The translations under genes and the position numbers were made by a program. A stretch of 64,000 nucleotides of DNA. Source: Aurelia coerulea. Lineage: Eukaryota; Cnidaria; Scyphozoa; Semaeostomeae; Ulmaridae. This document shows, piece by piece, positions 12,501-24,500 of this stretch. The notes under the pieces are model-generated. The model was not told where the DNA came from, did no database searches, and saw nothing but the letters and a program-made list of their open reading frames with translations. The stretch lies in assembly GCA_039566865.1 (NCBI GenBank), contig CM076960.1:16350501-16414500 (forward strand), given 5' to 3'. Each line of letters begins with the position of its first letter. The first letter of the stretch is position 1.

Positions 12501-15500
12501 TTAGTCAGTGTTTGTTCGATATTGGGGGCATTGTTTGGTCAAACTATTCCAAATCCAGGGAAAGGTAGTAGGACACAGATGACTATGATGTAAGGAGTGC
12601 CAGATTTTGTACAAGACTCGCGAACATTAAATTCATTGGAGCCGGGATAGGTGCAGCCCCCTCCTCTAACTCTGTTAGATTTTCCAAATCCAACATATTT
12701 AAGCAAAATATCTGCGATTGTTCGGTCTAAGAAGATGGTAGCATCTCATGCAGTTTATCATGCACAATGCATGTAAATAGGCTAAGATACCTCTGCATCA
12801 GTGGCGTAACGCAGTTTAGGCTACCTTAGTTCAAGAACTAAGGGCCCCCGATTATAAGGGGCCCCCAACAAATTTTTCGTATTGTGTGCTTTTTGGCCAT
12901 ACTGTGCTAAAAGTCTGCTAACACAACATTCAATTTTCATTCCGTTTTCGTTCATTCCCTAAAATTTGTCTCGAAACTTTATCCTTGTTAGCAAGAGCAC
13001 CTAATAACATACTGTGACTTTGCATTATATTTACTAAAATTCTTTTTAAAACTATTGTGTATATTCGCAAAATTCGCATGGATAACTTTCAGGTATAACG
13101 GGAGAACACTTAGTTTGCACTAAATTTACTGCACCTATTGCACTAATACTATCCGTAGAAGCTTTAAACTTAGCTTTTTGAAACGCAATTCATATAAATG
13201 TGCTAAATTTACTGTTGACTTTTCCAATGTAAAAACTTTTTTTTCAACGTGGATTGTTTCACAAATTTACTCACCACCCCGATTCCCCTTCCAACATAAG
13301 GGCCCCATCTTACCAAACTCCTACGGGCCCCAAGTGTCTCCGTTACGCCACTGCTCTGCATTGAGATTTTTTCAAAACTGTAAACCAGCTAAATCCTGCA
13401 TTCATGCAAAATATTTTCAAAACAAGAACCTCCAATCGACCTTCACGTCGTCAAAATGATTTGCAGCACTATAGACCCAACCAAACAACGTTCGGTTCAA
13501 AGAGGTCTTTTGGGCTGCAGATCTGGAATCGTCTACCAGATGATATAAAATCAGCAGAAAATCTGGTCCAATTCAAAAGGCTAATCAAGAGCTGGGATGG
13601 GGCCACCTGCAGATGCAATGTATGCCTTCGAAATTAATCCTGCATATGATTTATTTGAAACATTTATTAATTTTTATTAAATAATCGAATTAGACTAGTT
13701 GCTTTTGTAGCTAAAATTTTTCGATTTAAAATAAAAGACACACCCACACACACACACATCATGTTATAGAATGTACTGTTCGAAGACTTAAGAGGCTGCC
13801 ACATTTACGAAACTAGATAGTCGAATTCAAATAGACGAATTCAAATAGAATTACAACAACAACAACAACAACAATAACAACAACAACAAATGTAGCCCAA
13901 TATTTTCGCTGATGCTCTCCGCTAAATAGAAGTCTTTGCGTTTCGATAATCATCTGATGAGGAAGATTTATCGGCGCGTTCCTGAAAGATTAATGCGGAT
14001 GCAGAAAATCAATATCCATTTTAATACGTCTGACATTTATTCAAAAGCATCAATTCGAATTGGCTGATTTCAAATGGCCTGATTAGGGCCTAATATGCAA
14101 AGTTTCGACTTGTCAAGATCATCCTGCGATTTCTTGATTTTTGTTAAGATTTTCCTCAGAATTAGGCGTTTCTTCCTCCGATTTTTACTAAATCTTATGC
14201 ATAAATTTGCGTGTTTCATTTAGCCCGTCGAATCTATGTTGTGTTTCACTTTCGTTGAGTAGTTTACATGTTCGATAGTTTGGTGTTTGTAGTTTATTTA
14301 CGAATACGTGGAGATGTGAAAGGCACTTCGTATTGACGACACAAGACTTTTGCGGTGATAAATGACTCGTAAAGACGACAACCAAAGAGCCTTGACTCCA
14401 GTTACGAAAGAGGCGCTTAAACTTCTCCAAGTTTTCATATCGTCTGGACTAAGCACAAAATGGCGCCTAACGAATTCCGATGGTATGGTTTCTCTGCTGT
14501 TACAGTGGGGGAAGAAAAAGCAACAGCGTAAATATTCAGGCAGGGTTTTGTCACATCGCAAGAAAACCTTATTGAAAAGAAAATCACAGAAAAAGAAATC
14601 AGAAGGAAGCTCGACAAGCCAGAGAGGCAGTGCTGGTTCGAGTCTCATTAGCAGCCCAATTTACAGCGAGTTTTCCAGTGATGATCCGTGGTCGCCTAGA
14701 GCGGCCCGTCGCATGAACTGGGGGAGTGTTCATCGTTCGCCTTTATCAAGTGATAGCGTTTTCTCTGGTGAGGAATGCAGAAGCAGCCTCCTTAAGCCAT
14801 TGTGTAGCCAAGAATTATCTGCCGAAGAGGCCTTCCTTTACGATTCTCTTAAGCGTAGGAAGACAGACAGCTGGAGGCGAGAAAACAAGCTACCGAGCGA
14901 GTCAGCGTTGGACGAGAGGTTGGTTCCAGGAAATTGCGACAGAGCGAATCGGCTGGTGTCACATGACGAGGTTTTTCCTCACGATTCATTGAAGAGCAAG
15001 GAGAATACGAGTGAAGCCATGCCTAAATCCGCCTCGAACGAGGTGTCTGTTGCTGAGGAGATATTACGGCGCCAAACAGAGAAAGATACAGCGCCTGCAA
15101 GCATGTCTAAGGAAGAAACACACAGGTATGACTCTTACCAGATGGACCAGTGTGATGGCAATTACACTGTTAAAACGGCTTATGCTAATGAGACCCACAC
15201 TACCAGAAAACAGCTTAGCTCGTTCAGTGATGAAACCCTAATCTACGAGTCGCTTATGCGTAAGAAAGACCAAATAAGACAGTCTGAAATGTCAAAGACG
15301 GGTGGAACCTTCAATAATGAGGTTCCGTACACACAGAACAGTCAGGTGATTCGAAGCGCTGGAAGGAGTTCTGATCGACCCCTGATTCTCTACGAAAATT
15401 ATGTTGTCTCTAATGCGCTGGAAATTGGAAACAGGGAACTGGAGACGCAAGGGCAGTTGGACAGACCAGAAGATGTAGAGAGACACACAGAATTTGAAAG

Positions 15501-18500
15501 ACAGGAGAATCATGACAAATCAGCGGTAAAGCAAGAACAAGAAGAAGTTCGCACCAAAGGCGCTTTTCTCGATGTTTATCAAAAAATAAAAACTGTATCC
15601 GGGAATTACAACAGCCATGAAACTTCACATAAACAAGAAACACTTCAGAAGGAAGAGAAATATGATCACAATGATGAACCCCCGGTTTTCTGCGATATCA
15701 ATGTTGCGTCTGGTTCCATTGAGTGTAAGAAGAGTAGCACAGGGAACCGAGGAATGTTAGAAACTAGCACAGGGAACCGAGGAATGTTAGAAACTGTGGT
15801 ATTATCCAGATCCAGATGTTCTTCTGGGGAACCTTGGGATTTTCACGATGAAGCTGAAAGGAAGATGAAGCGATGGGATGATCCCCCGGTTTTTCACGAG
15901 AGTGACTACTCTTCGGATACGTTGCAACGTAAAGAAGCTGTTGATGACAAATGTTTGGAGTCTAGTGATGAGTCAGAGATAATCATCATTGATTACGGTA
16001 CAGTGAATGGTCAGCGAAGTAAGAGGCTGTTTCCTTTTTATCGCGTGTTTAACAAGGACAGATTTTGTAAGACACTAGCATGAGCAGCGTTTGATTGACA
16101 CCTCGATTCAAAGCGATTAGTAGCGATCGCAGACAAAGGAAATTCTCTCAACCAGTAGTTCAAACAAGCAAAGCCGCAAAAGTTTTTTCCTTATTTTTAC
16201 AGCGCGGCAATCTGCCTTAAAAGTTCTTAATTATCATTCTATTTTTGGAGAGATTTCACAGGCATTTATACTTCCGTGCAATTTTCACAACCTACATATT
16301 TTTCCGTATCCCCTTTGATGGATTTATATCATGTTTTCTTCTTAATTTTCGCTATTTTGTTTATTTGCAAAACACGTTCGCTTTAATCTGCAATTATGAG
16401 CTTTTCTAAAATTGTTGGTATTATTACGTATGTGAATATATTTCAAGCGATATCCCTTTTAAATTGGGAGATATCGTAAGAAATCATTTGTTAACAGATT
16501 TCTCATGCAGTTTTGGGACTTTATGTGGTCCTAGGTATTGAATAGATGTGAGATCTTCGTCTTTGTGTTGTTACGCTCTGCAAGATTTCACGAACGCTTT
16601 TGAATTATGGCATTCCAGTTGCTGTGCCATTCGACAAACCAGCACTCGAAATTATTGAGGAAATATGTCCATTAGTGCTGATTTCAGTGTTATCTCTTTA
16701 TTTGTGGATGATAAGCAGCATTGTTTGTTATCTAGTCTGCTTTTTAATGCTAAATCAAAGAATACATCTGTGTAATGCTACAAGAGAGGCAAATGCCTTT
16801 AGATGATGCGGCTGGGAGAGTGGTGGTCAGAATACCAAGAATTAGAACTGATTTGCAAACGGCCGCATCTATTACTTTGCTAGTTGAAGCTCGATGGCAG
16901 TTTGAGGCTTCTAACAAGGGTGAGCTAGCGGTTGGTAAGCTGAATTCACTTGTGGTACGATGCGATAAAATTTGACTGAAAGGATTTTGTCGCATGTGCC
17001 GACCGTGAGTCCTTTCTTGCAACGAATGCCACGATATGATTTACCATTTAGGTTAATAACATAGAATATGCAGGTTGCAAAACTAAACCATGAAAGAAAG
17101 GTCTTCGTTTCAGCCTTGTTTTGTTGTCTGAGCGTCGCAATGCCATAACTTTTACTACGTTGGTCACATTGTTTATCGGGCATGCTTAGGGCGAAATATT
17201 TTACAAAGAAATATATTTGTTTAAATGAAGGATTCTTTGATAGATATACCCCTCTGGTAACAGTTGCTTGTGTCGCTTATGTTGTTCATTGTTATTTTTT
17301 GCAGGTGATCGAGCAGACGGCTACCAGGAGGTTGACAGTTTCCACGAAAGAGAAGATAGCTTCAGAGAAGGTAGCCTGAGAGAGGGTGGTAGCCTGAGAG
17401 GTAGCACAAGAGACGGTAGCATCAGAGACGGTGGTAGTCTCAGAAGCAGCACAAGAGACGAGAGTCTCATACAGAGTAGTAGCCTGAGAAGCAGCACGAG
17501 AGACGAGAGTCTGAGACAGGGTGGTAGCCTCAGAAGCAGCACAAGAGACGAGAGTCTCAGACAGGGTGGTAGCCTCAGAAGCAGCACAAGGGAAGGTAGT
17601 GTCAAAGAGAGCAGCGTTAGAGACGGGAGCACGACTGAGGAAATCATGGTTCGTTCACTTTCCAGAGGAAGCTCGGGGCGTTCAAGCGCAAAGACACCCA
17701 CCGATCGCCCCCCTGCGTATGGCCATGGGGCATCAGCCACTGCGACTACAAATGGCGGATATGTGACTGAAGAAATGATAACAACTGAAACGACATCTAA
17801 AGTTGAAAGCTCCGCGGGAGGAGGTGCCTTCGGAGAGGGTGGTGCCTACGGAGAGGAAACTACAATCCTTTCATCTGCACGAGCGACAGCCGGGGCTGCT
17901 TTTAATGATAGCTATGCTGAAGATGGTAAGTTATCTTTGAATTTCAAGGCATGTTGGTTGTGTGTTTATGCAGAAACTCTGTTGAAAGTCAAAGGTTCAA
18001 TCCTACACCATTTCGAAAACAGCTGACTTCATAGATATCGGACTCAGACCCGAAATCGTAAACTAGCAATTTTTGAAATGCTCATTTTTGTCCAGAGAAA
18101 TTGTGCGAAGTCTTCTAAACTGCATGCTATCGAGATGAAAACTTTGTCAAGACTTTCTGACCCAGCCAAGTTCTAGAAGTTAGGGGCATCGGTCCATGTT
18201 TCGTAATTTTTGACGTTTACATTCTCCTTAAAATTTTTTACAGAAGATTGAAGGTGTTTCTTTTGCTTAGAGTTTGTGAGACAGCCAAAGAAAACTTTCA
18301 GAGGTTCCACGTTGAATTTCATCCGACATCAAACTTGTCTCAAATTAGATGTCACTAGAAAATGCCCGCGAATAACAACAATTTGCAGATGTAATTTTGC
18401 ATCATCGCAAATCTCACGTGACAGGAAATTTGAGACTGACTTTGGGTGTTTAGGAGATGCATCTTCTCTGGTTTTATTGTTTGTGGCAACTGTTGTATCG

Positions 18501-21500
18501 TACCGTTAATGCTAGATCCTCTTTCGATGTTTTAGAAAAAAAAGTTCAGCATGAATACGAGATTGATCTTCTGGACCTTGCAATGTTCTTACGAACGGAT
18601 GACCTCGCTTTGAAAGCTAATACTGCTGGATATATTCAACACTTATGTTACAAAGATGAAAACATCAAAATTAAGATCAGGTATACTATAATGCTTTTTG
18701 GTACTGGTGTAAATTGCATTTTTCCTGGAGTAACAATGGCAGATTTTTTACCAGTAACATCAGTTGGCTTTTCTTGACACACCAAACTAAAGCGATAAGC
18801 GTTCACAGACAAATGGAATACTTTCAGGTAACAAGTCAAAACAAACAATGCGACAGGAAGTGGCCCGATTCAGTTCAATTCAATTTTATTCATAGATTTA
18901 CATTCTAGAGAAGCCATGAGAATATGTCGAAAGAAGAAAGGTACACCCAAGCATCTGCTTCCTAGATTTTTGACATTAGGAATGCGCAAGACACAAATAT
19001 ATAACAGGGAAATGAGGGCTGTTCTGCCCTTTTCAGTTATGTAAAAGTGTATATAATTTGTACAATATGCAGGGCTCAGTATATGTTTCAAGATTGATCA
19101 CCATTCAATGTTCAACACAGACAAATTACAGGATTCTCCATTCCCTTGGGTACATTTCTAAAAGCGGTCTTCGAATATTTCATTTTTCAATCAAAATGGA
19201 AACCAGAGTTTAAAAATATTGATCTTGACTTTGTTTTATAGAGAGTTAGATATCATCCCGCTATTGGTACAACTGTTACAACATCCAGATGAAGATTGCC
19301 ATCGAAATGCGGCCGGAGCATTGAAAAATCTGTCTTATGGGAAATATCTCGATGATAATAAGGTAAACCACGCTTCAAGGCTTATTTCGTTTGTAGAGTT
19401 TTTCTTTCAGTTACTGTTCAGAGAGCCTCTTTTGAAAATAGCCTTAAATAACGGACTCATCATATTAAACCCATAAACACAACAAAAACAAATCAGTAGA
19501 AAGAAGACTGTTAACTCCTGTAAAAACCAAAATAGACCTGTAACAAGAGAAAAACTGTTAAATCCTGTGAGACAAAACCGAATTAATCTTAAAACCTGAA
19601 AGGAAAGAAATAAGTTAATAACTCACCAGTAACTGCTGAAAAGATTAACGTGAAATCACCAAAAACTAGTTTCGTCGCACTGTCATCAGTTTGGTTCGTG
19701 CGAAGAACAAATTACCAATAAAACAGGCCACTTTTATAGCAGACGAACAAAACAAAACCGAAAATCACATGCCAATAGCACCTAAGCCACTTGTTGGCTA
19801 AACTCAATAGCCAACTGAGTCTCTTTTGTTATTGTTATTGGTATTGTTATTGTTATTGTAGTGGCCAACAAAATTCAATCTTTTTATGTTAATGATTTCA
19901 ATGAAACAACTTTGCAACTCAAAGTGTAAGATCAAGAGAAATGCATGGTTTATATTGCTAAATCTAATCTGTAGCAAAGATCCATCAACTGCTATTTCAT
20001 ATTCTTATTTACCTTTGAAATAACTTCAAACAATAAGCACCAGGGATGGCTCAGTGTAGCACGCTTGACTACCAATCTGAAGGTTGGTGGTTTGAGTCCC
20101 CTCCCTGCCGAACATGCCACGCAGAGTGAGGAGGGTCGCCAACTCTCTGTAATTCCAGGCTAAAGGAATCACGAGATGTGATCACATCTGGAGGAAAGAC
20201 CAGGACACTGCTTTGATAAGCTTAGCTTTTCAGCGTTCTCAAACTACTTTCGAATGCTAGGTAGAAGTATAGAAAAGAAACAATAAGCACATTTAGCAGC
20301 ATGGGTGGAAAAAATAGCGGACCACGGCACCAATGGTCCCAGAAATTTTTCAGGTCTCCAGAAAGAAAGAAATGCGGAAGAAGGGGGATTGATGATTCAA
20401 TTTTGCGTGGAAATCCAAAATTTTCTCTTTGCATTCCAAACTAAGTCTTTAGGAATTGAATTGATGTTTTGTTAATTTAGGCTGTCTCCAGACTACAACA
20501 ACACTGTTTGTAACTTGGTAAGTAGTCAGTCGCAAAGTCAACAAAATTCGCTAACCTGCCAAAATGTGGATTCTTGCTTCGAGCACCCTGCTGTCACAGA
20601 AAGTTTTTTCGACGATTTTTTGGTCCCAGAAATTAGAATATTTTTTCCACCCCTGTTTAGCAGATGATTAAGCATCGACAAATTTGTTCTTGCAGTCAGA
20701 ATTTTGAAAGCGGTTATGATTGGCAAGCAAGCTGCTAGTTAATATGGCTGCTGGGTAAGGTGACTTGTTCTGGACGCCATTGGAAAAGCAAGCAGTTTTT
20801 GTTTTCAGAAAAATTATGCAACACGGTTTTCATGCAAATAATGATCTCTACATCTCTAGCTCGATCTTCGTTCACCTTGCTATGCTAGAGTTTCTTTGAT
20901 TCAAGTTTTTTCATATTTGTCTGCAGGCGGTCATTCAAGAGTGCGGTGGAATCCCAGCTTGCGTCAAACTTCTTTATTCAACAAACAGTTTGGAAGTGCG
21001 TGAATATGTTACTGGAATCTTGTATAATCTCTCTTCTGCAGTGGTAAGTTCTAGATCTTTATCCAGCCTTTGTTTTCGAAGTTCGTGAATATGTTACTGG
21101 AATCTTGTATAATCTCTCTTCTGCAGTGGTAAGTTCAAGGTCTTTATCCAACCTTTGTTTTCAAATGATTTCCAAGAAAGATGTTGCCACATACTTGCTC
21201 AAGTATCTTTGCGATTTTGAAATGCCTCTTTGGGTAAGTGCTATCAGCTCTTTCTAGGCTCTCATTGTGCAACTCAGAAAGTACATGAGTTGGGATTTGT
21301 AATGCAGGCTACATTCCACATGAGAATAGTCACAAGTATATTAATGACTCAAAATTGCCAAGGTCTGATACCTTAAATCGTTTGAACAATAGAATCCATT
21401 GAAAAATAATTGATGAAACGGTGTAATGTTTCGTCAAACCTATAGAACCCTATTTGCAGAATGAGAAGATTGAACCCAGAATTAAATGGTTGATAGTAGT

Positions 21501-24500
21501 TGGCTCAAGAACTGGGAGAACTTTCAAAATCGTTTCTCGACGACTTTGCTGTAGAATAGATAACGTAGCTGCCTTTGGAAATTTATGTAAAGATTCGCGG
21601 CCAGGTGAGAATTCCCATCCCATGTAAAATGGCAGTTGGCCTTTTAACAGGTTGGGAACGCAAATATATCAGTTGCAGTTAACTAGTAAAAATAAGAGGT
21701 CTTTTCCACCTTTTCAAGATAAGAGGCGCGAAAGCAGATGTCTTTGTTGTTTGAAATTTTGCATTTTTGAGTCTAAAATCTTTATTTAGCAAGGATACAC
21801 ATTTTCACATTCATGTCTGTCGTTATTTAGAATTTATGACAATTTTAAGAATTTGAAGTCATGAGGGCTTGACCGTGAAATCAAAGTATTTTACGGTCAA
21901 AGCCCTTACGAATTCTAGTTCTTTATATTGTCATAATTTCAAAATAAAGACAGACACGAATGTGAAAATTTGTCTCAACACTAAACTTTGTACGCAAACA
22001 AGATTTTAGTCTCAAAAATGCAAAATCTCACACAACAAACTACTTCCGCTTTCGCGCCTCTTATCTTGAAAAGGTGGGTTTATCCATTAGATTAAATCCC
22101 CATCAACCAAAAGCTTTAAAAAATCCAAGTGTATGGCATATTTTTATTTGAGGATATTGTTAAAGCAAGTGTGCAATGGTAAATAGGCTCCTCTATAAAT
22201 AGAACAAAGAAATTACTCAGACACAGCATTATTTCTTAGCAAGATAAAAATCTCATTCTTAGGCCACCCTTTGGTGACATTGTGTGCAACTTCGATTTGA
22301 ATGGGGACATTTTTAGATTTTCTGCTCTCTGCAAATGCAAGCTTATAACCTTTCACAAACCCTTTAATATCTGTAAATTTTCTTCTTCACAGCAATGCAG
22401 AGCTGAGCTTCTCGATGAATCAGTGGAAGCCGTCGCAGTCCTAATCGTCCTACCACTATCAGGATGGGAAAGATCCCTTTACTTGGATGGCAGACTACCA
22501 TCTTCTGTTATATGGTCCACGCTATTGCGTAATGCCATTGGAGTATTGCGTAATACATCAGCAGCTGGCATTGAAGGAAGGCAGAAGATTCGAAGGCAAG
22601 AAGGGCTGGTGGATGCATTAGTTTGGATGCTTCGTGCTGCATTGGCATCAAGTAATTCCTCTGAAATGAATAACAAGGTATGTCTTTATTTGTCCTAGTA
22701 GGTCGTTGATTCTAGAAATTATTCATTTCTTTTTATGAAGATGAACGCAAAGAAATATGAGCAGGAATATACAATTTTCTGATGTAACGGATTTTACTTG
22801 TGAAGCAAGTGAACTTTATTTTGGTGTACCCGGTGTAGTGGAATTGACGTGCGGCCCATAAACACAAAAACTAAGATGTATCTTTAAAGTTTCCTAAAAT
22901 ATTTCAATTGATTAAATTCATCAAAACACAAGAAATTCATGTCAATCAGTTGTTTAGTCCTCTTTCAACTTGAATCCCAACAAACAAGGGTAAAATACGC
23001 TCACCAACATCATTCATGCCGACATCGATTGGGCTTGGGTCGCAGAGATTAGGCCTATCGTACGTCACTTTCTTGGAATGCGCGCTCTCTCTCTCGTTGC
23101 TCTTTTCTCGTCCGTCTTGTGCTCTTCCAAGCAACAACTCCCTCCTGTGTTTAACTCTGTCATAGGAATACACCGCCTACACACAAGGAAACTGCATGCA
23201 GAAAACTGAAACGCCAGCTAAACGTCACCAGGGACGAAACGTTCTGCGGGTCTCCTGAGTCTCGATGACTTCCATGTTCGAATTTTCATCTCTTTATTCT
23301 TTATTCACAGGTAATCGAAAACATCGTATGCACACTGCGAAACTTATCATACAGAGTTGACAAAGAAATTGACCGCGAAAGACATTCTGATGCCATTAAA
23401 GTTGAAGATAAAGTTGATTCCCCTGCTATCCTATCAAGCGAGCCTGCGACATCTTCGTCAAATGGAAAGGGACGCCGTCCAGGGGATTCAGTCGGAACAG
23501 GGTGTATCTTTATGAAGAAAAAACCGGAGCGACTTAGCAGGAAGAACCGGAAGAAGGCAAAAGAGGTATGATATAGAATGATTTTGTTAAATTCTTAATC
23601 AGCGATTTTTGCAGCTAATTTACTAACTCAGAAGCTTGATTTGCAGCAGAATCTTTACAAAAACAACAGTTGCTGATTTCACTGTTCCAAAGTGTTGTCT
23701 CACGTTTGTCTCTTCTAGTGAACGTGCTACCAGAATTATGTTGCCAATTAATTTTGCCACATGTGAATCATATGATATAGGATGTAGTGTTTTTGCAGCT
23801 AATTTACGTGGCTCGGAAGTCTGAATTGCAGCAGAATCTTTACAAAACCAACAGTTGCTGATTTCACTGTTCCAAAGTGTTGTCTCACGTTTGTCTCTTC
23901 TAGTGAACGTGCTACCAGAATTTTGTTGCCAATAAATTTTGCCACATGTGAATCATATGATATAGGATGTAGTGTTTTTGCAGCTAATTTACTAACTCAG
24001 AAGCTTGATTTGCAGCAGAACCTTTACAAAACCAACAGTTGCTGATTTCACTGCTCCAAAGTGTTGTCTCACGTTTGTCTCTTCTTGTGAAAGTGCTTCC
24101 AGAATTATGTTGCCAATAAGTTTTGCCACGTGTGAATCATATGATATAGGATTAACTCTCCAATACCTTGCAGTAAACAATACGAAATGTATCTCTATTT
24201 TTTAAGTTTCTTTCAGGAAGTTAGGACATTGATTTGTTCTAATTCGGTAAAAATTTTTATATGTTTTGCTAGTAATCTGAAACAATAGAAACACACCGTA
24301 AAGAAACCAATTGTTTCATTTTGAGCTCTTGTACATGTCAAAATTTTAGTGGTGTGTTTTTACAATATGAAGTAGTTTTTTTATCGGAGGATGCAAGATT
24401 TTTGACTAAGAAAAGTCACTTTGTTATGTATACAAGCTATCATTGTGCCCTCATATGTGTATCATTATTGATAATTTAATCATCTCCGTAGGTCTCTTCG

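Noticed and set aside
14298..14648. Minus-strand frame overlapping the nested gene
   Set aside because: Shadow of the longer plus-strand frame; no recognisable features.
17321..17740. 139-codon minus-strand frame rich in Leu and Pro
   Set aside because: Mirror of the Ser-Leu-Arg repeat of delta-catenin exon 5.
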